Source: Aurantiochytrium sp. KH105
Taxonomy: Eukaryota; Sar; Bigyra; Thraustochytrida; Thraustochytriidae
Direction: 5' to 3'
NCBI GenBank assembly: GCA_003116975.1
Contig: BGKB01000026.1
Coordinates: forward strand, 620,001-684,000
Length of the DNA: 64,000 nt
A program made the translations under genes and the position numbers. How positions within the stretch are numbered: position 1 is the first letter of the stretch; every line of letters starts with the position of its first letter. The notes under the pieces were generated by a model, which saw nothing but the letters and a program-made list of their open reading frames with translations, had not been told where the DNA came from and did not search any database. Of the stretch, positions 44,501-52,458 are shown piece by piece.

Positions 44501-44866
44501 CTGAATGCTCTTTGTCAAGTCTTCTTCTCGCTGCGGCTCATCCTCGAGCTCGATCCTGCTGTCGATACGAGGAAGGACAATCTCCGTGCGAGCTTCGTGG
44601 CCAGATGCGCTCCTCTGCGCCACGGCCAGACTGACGTTGGTCGGCTCGTACATGGGCATCTTGCCGGCCTTGCTTGTTGCTGCCTGGGGCAGTCCTGGGG
44701 TCTTGCAGTTCTTGGTGCTCTGCGCAGGCCCCGCCGCCGGCGTCGAGCTTCCGCCTCCGCGCGACTCCGCGAGCTGCGTGGCCACAGGCGCCGCGGGCGC
44801 TGCCAGCGTCCGCTCCACGGCAGCGCGCGCCGCGGCGGCGCGCCACCTCGCCATGGCCTCGTCCAT
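41591..44866 (-). CDS. MEK-like (STE7) protein kinase with long flanking tails
   Basis: A 1091-residue protein with a kinase domain at about 468-775. Visible motifs are the Gly loop ILGRGASGVVYE, the VAVK lysine, HRDIKPSNLLLN, DFGIV and the APE equivalent SPE in YMSPERI. The activation loop EDQTNANTFVGT aligns with the MEK1 loop IDSMANSFVGT, so both phosphoacceptor serines are threonines with unchanged spacing. MAPKKs are dual-specificity kinases acting on MAP kinases. The ~465-residue N-terminal region is disordered with a poly-Gln tract (43817-43866). The C-terminal tail carries a Cys cluster (KCSCSFKGNKCSFC) and a conserved-looking helix (KYAKDECARIANQIG). The ATG context is GCCATGG. Confidence 0.87.
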   Translation of the reverse strand: MDEAMARWRAAAARAAVERTLAAPAAPVATQLAESRGGGSSTPAAGPAQSTKNCKTPGLPQAATSKAGKMPMYEPTNVSLAVAQRSASGHEARTEIVLPRIDSRIELEDEPQREEDLTKSIQAPGPLQAQAPARQIRGRPRPPGRRTMAENQNLKVEVAPRSIDADSIPSSSSVAVDGNSGGENGASRNNNNTTGRPLSQTPTTATPRRVGLVSRPSSDSPSKGTFIAQSGAPVRAVVDSGRNSQRPTSSRRTKPLSSHRPTHLDGVASMLPWNNPRMVKKRIPIVSEAPFRFRKKKVSVRDLAKAHQRERRHGPSKRRVQAGQSSDTLRRQQQSQQQQQQQQQQRPQSDPRAEESREIQNAESGRPTSKASKSRPPVLNLSEFMLDKSKQEQNVKIPSGKESFPSLAPLEGAHVVPGDDASKQEQEASIAYSFKVTETGSLNIQGFEIQESGITRAPSGVLPSLSTRDGLIRLSILGRGASGVVYEMLHEPTFSLVAVKSIPCFEQGKRKQMIKELKALYANLVPIRTPGSATTRNASRPVSAGAQPRDRGESMPEADTVAPAIEQGPACPYIVAFHDAFVNPQEGSVNIVMEYMDGGSLQDVVSAGGCDSEDVLSVVTENVARGLLFLHNRRQIHRDIKPSNLLLNGKGEVKISDFGIVRDVSEDQTNANTFVGTMVYMSPERINGEPYSFASDVWSLGLTLMTCALGAFPFREGGSYWDMLHSINNDPIPQLPADQFSPAFADLVNQCLQKDPAKRPTAAEILRHPFVAERLSNNQPSPQTEHAPSTARGETVQDSSSSAKDAVAVNSATGNACKSSPRSTSTYSPRPESSPARPGSARTPSTATQESHISVESKEKLEEICSKLVEYQLGKVLEANQRRSKAREALMASHGTSYQSGQESDGADPVSNTSVQGNHASVPSAVLPAAFCENAASGGGSGNPVLAHHSGSSAALLEEEDNPNGNGPAAAAAAGSAINAARRRKRAPPRRRAESMPSLAEMGKCSCSFKGNKCSFCMTTTLGPHSQPQQAPSGVDAIANVVPFNLRKYAKDECARIANQIGVDAVTVRQRVNAHVARANEFLRRSRLYAS
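43817..43866. repeat. Gln-encoding CAG/CAA tract
   Basis: A run of mixed CAA/CAG codons (minus strand) in the N-terminal region of the MEK-like kinase. Confidence 0.85.
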
Positions 44867-45345
44867 GGCTCGAGGCCCACGCACCTGCTTGGCCGTTACG
44901 GGATTGATTGATGCGAAAGACTGACTCTTCCCTGGCCAATGTTGGGACACAGCCAGCCAGCCAGCTGCCACCAGAGCTTGGGCTTCTCAGTGACCCAGCC
45001 GCCCGCCGTGTGGTGGCTGGTAGAGAGAGGCAGTGCCAGTGGCCGGCTGAGCAACGTGTGAGAGGGACCAAGAGTGACGCGGCCAGCAGCAGATGGTGTG
45101 GCACGCAGCCAGACAGACACTCCACCAACAGACAGACAGACACGGCGATGTCCCTTCGCGGGGGCACCCTTCTCGCTGCTGTTGTGGAGGAGAAGGAGAA
45201 GAGGGGGAGGGGATGGTGACGCGGCAGAGATTCGTTCAACGTTCATTGGAGTATTTTTACACACGTAGGTAGTGCAGTCGAGACCGCGTCTCGCCGCCAT
45301 TGGTGGCTTGTAGGTAGATGGATAGGTTTTTTACCTTTATTATTA
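44867..45345. promoter_or_regulatory. Upstream region of the kinase gene
   Basis: 479 bases between the kinase ATG and the 3' end of the 7TM-RGS gene, both on the minus strand. It contains ACAGACAG/CCAGCCAG short repeats near 44951-44970 and 45106-45142. No gene was recognised. Confidence 0.4.
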
Positions 45346-46833
45346 TCATGCCGACTCGGCTACGTTGGCAGTGGGCGCGAGGCCCGGAGCTGGGGCCCTC
45401 AGCCCAAATTCCTCGACCCAATTGTGAAAAATAGCTGAGCGGATGAAGCGCTCGAACGAGTCCGTGCGCATGAGCAGGAAAACTTCGCCGTCCGCCTCAT
45501 CAAAGAGGTCTACAGAAGGCTCAGATCCGACATTGGTTTCGAGCGCTTGATGAATGGCGGAACGCGAGGCCGACGAAATGTTGACTTGGAAAATGGCCCC
45601 GTCGGCGACAAAAGTGCGATAGATCTTGAGAGCCTGGTCGCGAGATCGATGTAAATTGCGGAAGCGGAGCACGGCGTCGTGAAAATACAAGTTTTCAACC
45701 GACCACTCTTTGGCGAGAAATCGCATAAAGGTATGTCTTCCAGACGGGACTGCAAGCACCTCCTCGAGCGTTTGCGGCGCAGAATGATTGTCTGCACTCT
45801 GTGTTGCAGAGTCGATCTTGCACAGGGCCGCAGAGGACTTTTGTCTGCAGCGTAGAAGCTGAAGAGGACATTGCACAAAGTGAACAGCGGCAATGTTGAG
45901 AGGCATCATCTCGCTCCAACTGAATATGCCCTCTCGCGCGAGGTCTCCCGGATCAATGGCAGTCAGAAGACTCAAGAACACAAAAGGCACAAAGCACCAC
46001 AGCGCGAGGCGAAGCTCTGCAACGATCCCGAGCGGGTCCTCCTCGAAACGGATGCGCCAAAGGAGAAAAGCTCCAAGACCTGCCATACTTAGCAGCACGA
46101 CTCCGAGGTAGACAGTTTCGAAGCTGCTCGACCCACAACCAAGACATCCCCTACCAAGGGGCGATTCGTTGATCACATGCAACACTGCAATGTACACGAA
46201 AGCGACAATAAGAGTCCCAATCCAAATGAGTACACCATATGCATTGGTGGTGAAAAAAAAGAGTAAAAGGACGCGGTCCTCGCGCCGTCCGATACTGCTA
46301 CGATCTCCATCTCCCATCGACACGCGGCGGCGTCTCAGTGAGCAGATGTCTCCAACCCATCCGAGAAAGACGCGAAGGACGTTTGGGCTCGACAAGTTGC
46401 GATACTGTTCTAACACAGTGGCCTGCGACTCATCGAGGTCTACCATGAGCTGATTGAAGCGCGTTCGAGCGTAGAATAACGCAGTGCGCGTGAGAATTGG
46501 GCCGGCAATAAGAGGAAGCCCAAGAAATCGCCAAACGTGGATGTCGCATGGGTAGTTTCCCGGGCCGACGTAGATACGATACAACAGCGAGAAGGACAAG
46601 AACATGCCGCCAAAACCGCCCAGCAACATGAAAAGCGTCGAGCGCTTCTGAATAAAAAGCTTTCGACGGCAGGAAAACCACCATAGGCTCGTGGTCACAT
46701 AGAAGAACAAAATGACTGCCAGAAGTGCGACTGAAAAAATACGCGAGACGTCAATGTAGTCTGGCGCCAGTCGCGCAGCCCCCGCCTCCCAAGCGGCCTG
46801 ACAGATAGGGTCGCTTTCCACCTGTTCCGCCAT
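45346..46833 (-). CDS. Seven-span RGS protein (plant AtRGS1-like layout)
   Basis: A 495-residue protein. The N-terminal ~320 residues contain about seven hydrophobic segments (for example FSVALLAVILFFYVTTSLWWF, LFFFTTNAYGVLIWIGTLIVA, LALWCFVPFVFLSLLTAI). The C-terminal ~140 residues form an RGS domain: TLEEVLAVPSGRHTFMRFLA, then EWSVENLYFHDAVLRFR (consensus E.s.ENl.F...v..f), then ALKIYRTFVADGA and DSFERFIRS. Receptor-RGS fusions accelerate GTP hydrolysis on G-alpha; the plant protein AtRGS1 is the known case. The ligand is unknown. The ATG at MAEQVESD is the best start; the frame opens 25 codons earlier. Confidence 0.87.
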   Translation of the reverse strand: MAEQVESDPICQAAWEAGAARLAPDYIDVSRIFSVALLAVILFFYVTTSLWWFSCRRKLFIQKRSTLFMLLGGFGGMFLSFSLLYRIYVGPGNYPCDIHVWRFLGLPLIAGPILTRTALFYARTRFNQLMVDLDESQATVLEQYRNLSSPNVLRVFLGWVGDICSLRRRRVSMGDGDRSSIGRREDRVLLLFFFTTNAYGVLIWIGTLIVAFVYIAVLHVINESPLGRGCLGCGSSSFETVYLGVVLLSMAGLGAFLLWRIRFEEDPLGIVAELRLALWCFVPFVFLSLLTAIDPGDLAREGIFSWSEMMPLNIAAVHFVQCPLQLLRCRQKSSAALCKIDSATQSADNHSAPQTLEEVLAVPSGRHTFMRFLAKEWSVENLYFHDAVLRFRNLHRSRDQALKIYRTFVADGAIFQVNISSASRSAIHQALETNVGSEPSVDLFDEADGEVFLLMRTDSFERFIRSAIFHNWVEEFGLRAPAPGLAPTANVAESA

Positions 46834-47053
46834 CGCAAAGCATGGGAATCTGGTTTGCAGCTCGCGTTTGGTCACCACAACAGTAGCCAGGCTCTGTAGT
46901 ACCCTCAAATGTATTTGATGTTTCTTTTCTTCGTTTCTTTTCTTTGCTTTGCTTTTCTTTGCTTTGCTTCGTTTTGCTTTGCTTTTTCATTGCTTTCGTT
47001 GCTGGTTCGCCTGCGCTCGACCATTAATGTTTTCGGCGGCGGCGGCGGCGGCC

Positions 47054-47381
47054 ATGACGAGCAAGGTGGACCGCTTGTCCGCCTTCAAGGAGCCTGGATT
47101 TTGGGCCCATCTCTACCATCACAAGGTATTGTAGATTGTCCGCCTGTCTAGTGCGCCACATCTGGGATGCCTTGTGCGCACCTGTGTTCGCTCCCACCCA
47201 GGTAGAATGACGACCCTTACGTTTGTAATACAACGCGTTGTTCTAATGTGGCTCACCACACCTATGAAAAGATGCATTGGAAAGTCTTGGCACGCAGAAA
47301 AATCTCTTCTTCCGCAATCACGTGATTCGGAACCGAAGGCAGACAGCGGGACCGTTCAGGGATTACGCGGGTCGTCTGTGA
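47054..47381 (+). CDS. Possible two-exon 51-residue basic microprotein
   Basis: Exon 1 at 47054-47125 (MTSKVDRLSAFKEPGFWAHL..HHK, donor AAG|GTATTG) can be joined in phase 0 to exon 2 at 47298-47381 (acceptor GGCACGCAG, encoding KNLFFRNHVIRNRRQ...GRL). The intron would be 172 bases. The short, basic, aromatic-containing product is the size of accessory subunits of mitochondrial complexes, but no family is recognised. An upstream in-frame ATG at 47027 adds a poly-Ala stretch. Support is limited to frame, splice sites and its position divergent from the 7TM-RGS gene. Confidence 0.35.
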
Positions 47382-47683
47382 TTCTCCGCGTAAATGGGTG
47401 AACGATTTAATTTCCATAGGACCAAGGCGGACGGATGGCAAGCTCATCAGCAAAAGTAAAAGCATCAATCAAGACCCAAAGATGGAGAGATAAAAAGTAT
47501 AAAGAGATCCATAGAAATCGCCAGCCAGTCCGACTTAGCTTTGCAGCAATGAACGGTTGCCTACTGCTAGAGATGTTCCAATCATCGCAAGACAGGGTTT
47601 CTCAATGGACGTGCAGTTTCGCTCACGCGCAGAGAAGGTGGTAATATAACACAAGAAAGAGAAAAATAAGGGACCTCTCGACA
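47382..47683. other. Intergenic region
   Basis: About 300 AT-richer bases between the microprotein candidate and the next minus-strand gene's 3' end. Nothing recognised. Confidence 0.4.
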
Positions 47684-48373
47684 CTAAAGCTCATCGGCGA
47701 TGGCAAGATCACAGATCGCGGAGAGGTCCGAATCCTTTCCATTCTTTGCAGTGCACCCTGGGCAGGCCTCACATCGTTCACACCAGGCAGTTTGCACCTC
47801 ATAGCAGACTGCGCACGAAACACTTGTTCCATCTTCTACAAATACGTGACTCGGTGGATTCTTCCAGACATTGATTAACCTATCAATGTGGCGCGGCGAA
47901 AAAGAGAACGACTCAAGTGACCGCGGCAAAGCTTCATTGATCTCCTCGGCGGTCAACGATCCATCTTCTCCAAGCATGCGCCATCGTTTTGCGTCCTCGT
48001 GGTCAAATCGGGGCCCGTCAAGGAAAAAGCGCGTGTGCCCCACTGCCCGCGCGCTTCGTTCCATGAATAGATGCAAAGGAGCAAGGTCACTACGTTTAAT
48101 CCGCGACTGCTCTTCTTGAGCAAACCCAAGGACGCGGCAAAGGTGCTCTTCAATACCTTCTTGTATCACGGGTCGATATATTTCGGGCTCGACACTGAAC
48201 GAGACGGACTTGCGCGGCTTCTTGGTGAGCTTTTGGGGGCTTTTCCTCTCCTCACGATTTGCTCCGACTTTCTCATCCTGCTCCTGCAGCTTTCCCTCTT
48301 TTCTAGCCAAGTTCGCGAGCGCTCCGCACAAGAGCGTCCCTCGCGTGAAGCTTTCGTCTGCGCTCTCTGCCAT
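47684..48373 (-). CDS. Unrecognised protein with C-terminal Cys-rich zinc-ribbon-like motif
   Basis: A 229-residue protein. The first ~70 residues are Lys/Arg/Glu-rich. A central region follows (RPVIQEGIEEHLCRVLGFAQ, then RSARAVGHTRFFLDGPRFD). Near the C-terminus a metal-binding-type cluster is seen: SCAVCYEVQTAWCERCEACPGC, that is C-x2-C-x8-C-x2-C-x2-C-x2-C. The last residues are acidic. I do not recognise the family. Composition is balanced and the ATG is in a divergent promoter, so coding is likely. Confidence 0.65.
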   Translation of the reverse strand: MAESADESFTRGTLLCGALANLARKEGKLQEQDEKVGANREERKSPQKLTKKPRKSVSFSVEPEIYRPVIQEGIEEHLCRVLGFAQEEQSRIKRSDLAPLHLFMERSARAVGHTRFFLDGPRFDHEDAKRWRMLGEDGSLTAEEINEALPRSLESFSFSPRHIDRLINVWKNPPSHVFVEDGTSVSCAVCYEVQTAWCERCEACPGCTAKNGKDSDLSAICDLAIADEL

Positions 48374-48978
48374 TGCGCCTCTTTGCTCAATGGCGCCCGG
48401 AAACTCGTCCCACGCTCACTCGAGCGCTGAGCTTGCGCCTGGCCGTAGTGCGAACGCTGGGTTCCTTTCCCGCCGCCGCGTCTTGCGTACGTGTCTGCGC
48501 CTGCAACGCTGCAATGGTGGATCTTTCGTTGTTTGTCTGTTTGGAGCGGACGGTCGCGCGTCCCCGGCCACTGACGTAAAGATAACACAAGACGCACACA
48601 TTTCGCGTTGTTGTCGTAGCCGTTACGAATCCCGATTTCCGATTTCTGACAGTGAGTTCGGATCAACTTGCTCAAAGGCGAAGCTACTGAGAGTGCAAGC
48701 ATGTTGCTATTCGCTCTTTAGGTAGTTACGTGAGTAATATGGTTCTTTGTTTGATTCTGTCGAGCTGTAAAATGTATGCAAAGAGATCTGTTCTCTGACT
48801 TTGTAAGGTTGGTTGCTCCTGCTCGTGGTCTGCACCAAGCAAACAAGCCGTGCCGCTCAACGGGAAGCGAGATCTTAGCAGAAGTGCGACGAGCAAGCTT
48901 GTCCGTCTCAGAGACTTTGATGCCCACTCGTCAGTGAGCCAGCCGGCCAGCAACGAAACAAGTAAGGTAGACCGCACG
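48374..48978. promoter_or_regulatory. Divergent promoter region
   Basis: About 0.6 kb between the Cys-rich protein and the basic protein that follows. The plus-strand frame is open from 48850 but without an ATG before 48979. No further feature was recognised. Confidence 0.4.
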
Positions 48979-49959
48979 ATGAACGAAAAAGCTGCCCGAC
49001 GAGCGCAATCGTCGCCAGATCTGCAGAATGACCGTCGGGTTCGCCAGTATCATCATCCCGTCGGAGGTCGCCATGGGGAAATGGCTGCTGCTGCTCGGCA
49101 TCAGCGAGCCATTGAAAGGCTACGCGAAGTAAGAACAGCAGAAAGAGCCGTGGCGACTTCGCATTCTCGTCGTGCGACCGGTCGATCAAATGTACACATA
49201 CAGAATCGACAGCACAAAGAAGCTTCGACACGACGCGCTGCCAAACATCGAACGCTCGATATACCTCCACAACACGCTGTCGAAAGCTTCTACCAAGGAC
49301 TTGTCAATTCCATGTCACTTAAAGCGACGGTCGACCCAAATTATGCATGGAGCACACGGCCCGGGACTGCCCCTGCGCCATCTCTGCCTGCGTCCTCCCA
49401 CCCTGTTTCGAGTGAAGACTTTTTAGAGGCAGCGAAGCATCCACCTCGCAACCCTGGGCGTCCATCAGCGTCGAGTCTTGCCCGACTGATTGAATCTTGT
49501 CGAGAAACGAGCACGAATCTGAGTGACCTGATGCGCACCAATGCCGAGGTACGCCGTTCACACCCACATCTTCCAGACATGCGGCAGGAAGAGCACGAGA
49601 GACGTCAGACGAGACCATCTTCCTCTCAGGAAAGGCCATTTTCGAGACAGAGTTTACGCGCGCAAGACGGCTTCTTTTCCTTTGAACGGCAAAAGACCGC
49701 AGTGGAGCAAAAGTACGCACAAAAATCGAACATTTCGAACTGGACGCTTGGTCCAGAGACATCGCAAGCGCGAACGCAAGGTCCCATCAAGCTGTCTCCT
49801 TTTCAACCCAAGATCGCTCCGCGTAAGGCGCCGGCGTTGCCAATTCAAGTCTTTGACGATGATTATGACAGCCTCAACGATGGCTATGCAGATGAATCCC
49901 TTTTGGAAGATTGCGAGCGAGCCAACGCTCTTGTCATCAAGACGATGCAGACGTCGTGA
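48979..49959 (+). CDS. Unrecognised basic, disordered protein
   Basis: A 326-residue protein rich in Arg, Ser, Gln and His. A predicted helix (AAARHQRAIERLREVRTAERA) lies near residue 40. A more ordered stretch contains PQHAVESFYQGLVNSM and DPNYAWSTRPGTAP. The C-terminus is acidic (FDDDYDSLNDGYADESLLED). No domain is recognised. Its place beside WDR54 and FAM221 suggests, weakly, a flagellar or cytoskeletal role. The first ATG in frame was used. Confidence 0.6.
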   Translation: MNEKAARRAQSSPDLQNDRRVRQYHHPVGGRHGEMAAAARHQRAIERLREVRTAERAVATSHSRRATGRSNVHIQNRQHKEASTRRAAKHRTLDIPPQHAVESFYQGLVNSMSLKATVDPNYAWSTRPGTAPAPSLPASSHPVSSEDFLEAAKHPPRNPGRPSASSLARLIESCRETSTNLSDLMRTNAEVRRSHPHLPDMRQEEHERRQTRPSSSQERPFSRQSLRAQDGFFSFERQKTAVEQKYAQKSNISNWTLGPETSQARTQGPIKLSPFQPKIAPRKAPALPIQVFDDDYDSLNDGYADESLLEDCERANALVIKTMQTS

Positions 49960-50039
49960 GTACGCTGGGGATCTCCTCTGACCTACCATGGACTAACACT
50001 ACATCTGATTATCAAACACTTTTCAAATGTTACTTTTTT
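49960..50039. other. 80-base tail-to-tail spacer
   Basis: Only 80 bases separate the stop codons of the basic protein and WDR54, so their 3' UTRs probably overlap. Confidence 0.5.
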
Positions 50040-51014
50040 CTAAACTCGCGTGAGAAGAAATGCGCTGTCGTACGCAGTGGCTGCCAGCTTGTTCGAGTTA
50101 TCCTTGAAAAACGAAACTCCGACAAGAAAACGGTCCTTGAAGTGGTCAGAAGATACGAGACGCAAGTCGTCGCATTGTTTGCTTGGAAGCTCCCAAACGT
50201 TTACGAAACCATCCTCGCCGCAAGTAGCAAATGCATTAGCTGAAGGGTGCATCGCCATCGAGTTGAGCGCACGGCAATGTGCGTCAACCTCGATTTGCAA
50301 ATGCGAATGAGTAATGGAGTAGACGCGCACGACACCCGTAACAAAGGCTGCAATGACCATACCTGCTCGAATCTCAACACTGCAACAGGGGGCACCCATG
50401 CTTGGGAATCGGCAATGTTCGGCAAAGGAATCGGCAGCCAACACAGCGACTTGACCAGACTCATCGCCTGACGCAATGTACGAGACACTAGCTGCCACTG
50501 CGCAGACAGGGCGTCGGTGCCCGCACGCGACATGCTCGACACTGAGTGTCTTTTTCCGGGCGTCGTAATGAAGCATTGCAAGTGCACCCCGTGAGGTCCC
50601 TACGAGAAGCATAGAGGTACCATGAAGTCCTTCCGCAGTGCAGCAGTACTCCATACGCTCTGGGTCATTTTCGGGATGATTTTCGATCTTTTCGTGAATT
50701 TTGTCGGTCGATAGATAGCTCAGGAGTGTTGCACCGGCGGAGTCAAAGAGATGAACGCCGACATCTGAGGTCACTACAAGGTACTCTTTGCAGTCGATCG
50801 TCACAAATTTTACTTGCTGCACAAGCTTGGCGGCCGCAACCGGAATGAGACGGCCTGTTCTCTTTGGAGCATTCTCAACGCGGATATGCGTCTTGTCCAC
50901 GTAAGCGACCATGCCATTGCTGCTCATGGAAAGGTTGTTGAATCTGTACGAGGGTGCGCCGGCGAGGACATGTTCCTGGTTATGGCAAGACAGCAAGCAA
51001 CCACTTTTCAACAT
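50040..51014 (-). CDS. WDR54: WDR54-like WD-repeat protein
   Basis: A 324-residue WD40 protein matching WDR54 throughout. It has the N-terminal FNNLSMSSNGMV block and the central CGHRRPVCAVAASVSYIASG. The diagnostic run FPSMGAPCCSVEIRAGMVIA is followed by VRVYSITHSHLQIEVDAHCR (human WDR54: GFGVPCPSVQLWQGIIAAG and HVQINAHARAICAL), then ATCGEDGFVNVWELP. The C-terminus TAYDSAFLLTRV matches the human TGYDLAEIRRF end. WDR54 is a small conserved beta-propeller often found in flagellated lineages. It is head-to-head with FAM221, another protein with that distribution. The first ATG was used. Confidence 0.9.
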   Translation of the reverse strand: MLKSGCLLSCHNQEHVLAGAPSYRFNNLSMSSNGMVAYVDKTHIRVENAPKRTGRLIPVAAAKLVQQVKFVTIDCKEYLVVTSDVGVHLFDSAGATLLSYLSTDKIHEKIENHPENDPERMEYCCTAEGLHGTSMLLVGTSRGALAMLHYDARKKTLSVEHVACGHRRPVCAVAASVSYIASGDESGQVAVLAADSFAEHCRFPSMGAPCCSVEIRAGMVIAAFVTGVVRVYSITHSHLQIEVDAHCRALNSMAMHPSANAFATCGEDGFVNVWELPSKQCDDLRLVSSDHFKDRFLVGVSFFKDNSNKLAATAYDSAFLLTRV

Positions 51015-51612
51015 AGTTTAGTTTCTGTCATCATGACAAGTCAGATGTCCCGACACTCGCTCGGACTACTTACGACTGTCTCATCCGTGGGACGGATCAC
51101 CCCGTTCATCATCCTGTTTTTCTTTCGTTCTTCTCCTTGCCCCTTTGCTTCTTCGCGCCCGCGACGCACAGCCTCGGTTCGCTTTTTGGGGAAATTGCGT
51201 CAAAAGTGGTTCACGAAGCAAAGTCCTCCTCTAAACAAACAAGCAGATGGGCCTCAAATCATGAGAGCAAACGCTACGGTCAGCCAGGCAAGCAGGCAAG
51301 CAGGCAAGCAGGCAGGCAAGCAAGTACAGCAGGCACTACAGGCAAGTGAGAGGGCTTCTATCAGTCCTCCTCAGGTCATGAAAGGCCATGGTGAAAAGAG
51401 GTCTAACGGAATGTTAAATGGGCCCAACGGTCTTCTTGCGGCGGCCGCGGCGCACTGCCGAGGCCTCGGCACTTACATTAGTGATAAGGCCGATCAAGTG
51501 TCCCACTTTCCAAACAACCATGGAAGAGTGGGCGTATCCATCCACATCTCAGAGCACGAATAAGATTGGAACCTTGCATTTGTTGCAAGCCAAAACAAAC
51601 GTCACGTGTGTC
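51015..51612. promoter_or_regulatory. Shared WDR54/FAM221 promoter region
   Basis: About 0.6 kb. It contains a palindromic GTCATCATGAC near 51028, and a CAGGCAAG array (51281-51326). The FAM221 frame is open back to an ATG at 51418, so part of this may be coding. Confidence 0.45.
51281..51326. repeat. (CAGGCAAG)n repeat
   Basis: Four to five imperfect units of CAGGCAAG/CAGGCAGG in the shared promoter region. Confidence 0.85.
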
Positions 51613-52377
51613 ATGGAGAACCAGAGTGAGGATGACGTCCATCGACAGGAATCACAGCAGGCGCGAAAGCAATTGCAGCTTTTGAAAAGACGCAGAAAGC
51701 CCAAACATGTGAGGTCCCACGCCCTTGTTGATGCAAACAGAAACAGAGGTGAAGACGAAGAAAAGAATCGGCAACGATGCGAAGAGCCACTTCGTGAGAA
51801 GAAGCCTCTTGACTCCTTGGTACGAAGTTTCGAGTACAAATCTTCATCAACATCAAGCCAGCTGGTCCCGGCTGCTTTGCATTACGGCGAACAGCATCAG
51901 CCAAGCAAGCGCCCTGGCCCAAAAATCAAGCCTACTGTGATTTGGAGCTGCTCCATGTGTGATCGCGAATGTATCCCCGTCCGTGAACAAAGTCGTTGTT
52001 TGTGCGGACATCGGCTCAAAGATCACCCTATGAAGCAGCTCGCCAATGGTAAAACCTCCTCAAAATGCTGCAATGGCAAGTGCCAATGCCCTCGTTTCTT
52101 CTTTGTTGTTGCCGAAGGCGCATGGGTTCTGCGCTGTAGCTGCAAACACAAACACACCGATCACGACCCGAAAACACACAAGTGTAGTCGAGGATCGTGT
52201 GCATGCAACAAGTTCTTCAGTCCTTGGGTTTGCAATTGCGATCACCCATGGTCCGCACACGAGCAGCGCACCGAGTATCGTCGCGTGAAAACCCTCGAAG
52301 AAATGGTTCAGGAGCTTGCTGTCGGCGGAGACGATGTCAAGCGGACCGATCTTCATGCCGAACCCTTGCAAATGTGA
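51613..52377 (+). CDS. FAM221-family protein
   Basis: A 254-residue protein (more if an upstream ATG at 51418 or 51574 is used). A Lys/Arg-rich N-terminal half precedes the Cys/His-rich FAM221 domain: CSMCDRECIPVREQSRCLCG and HRLKDHP, CKCP-like QCPRFFFVVAEGAWVLRCSC, KHKHTDHDPKTHKCS, and SPWVCNCDHPWSAHEQRTEY. The AEGAWVLRC and CNCDHPW blocks are nearly invariant in FAM221A/B. The regular CxC and HxxH pairs suggest zinc binding. Function is not established; family members are found mainly in flagellated species. It forms a divergent pair with WDR54. Confidence 0.9.
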   Translation: MENQSEDDVHRQESQQARKQLQLLKRRRKPKHVRSHALVDANRNRGEDEEKNRQRCEEPLREKKPLDSLVRSFEYKSSSTSSQLVPAALHYGEQHQPSKRPGPKIKPTVIWSCSMCDRECIPVREQSRCLCGHRLKDHPMKQLANGKTSSKCCNGKCQCPRFFFVVAEGAWVLRCSCKHKHTDHDPKTHKCSRGSCACNKFFSPWVCNCDHPWSAHEQRTEYRRVKTLEEMVQELAVGGDDVKRTDLHAEPLQM

Positions 52378-52458
52378 GCGGAGTCTTCTATGCCGACTCG
52401 AAGTGACATCAAGAAAGTGGCCGTGAACGGAAAATAATGTCTAACAGTCAGTTTTGGT
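52378..52458. other. 81-base tail-to-tail spacer
   Basis: Very short interval between the FAM221 and WD40/EF-hand stop codons; transcripts likely overlap at their 3' ends. Confidence 0.5.

Noticed and set aside
1241-51326. Short tandem arrays considered as CRISPR
   Set aside because: Units are 4-12 bases with no unique spacers, and the genome is eukaryotic.
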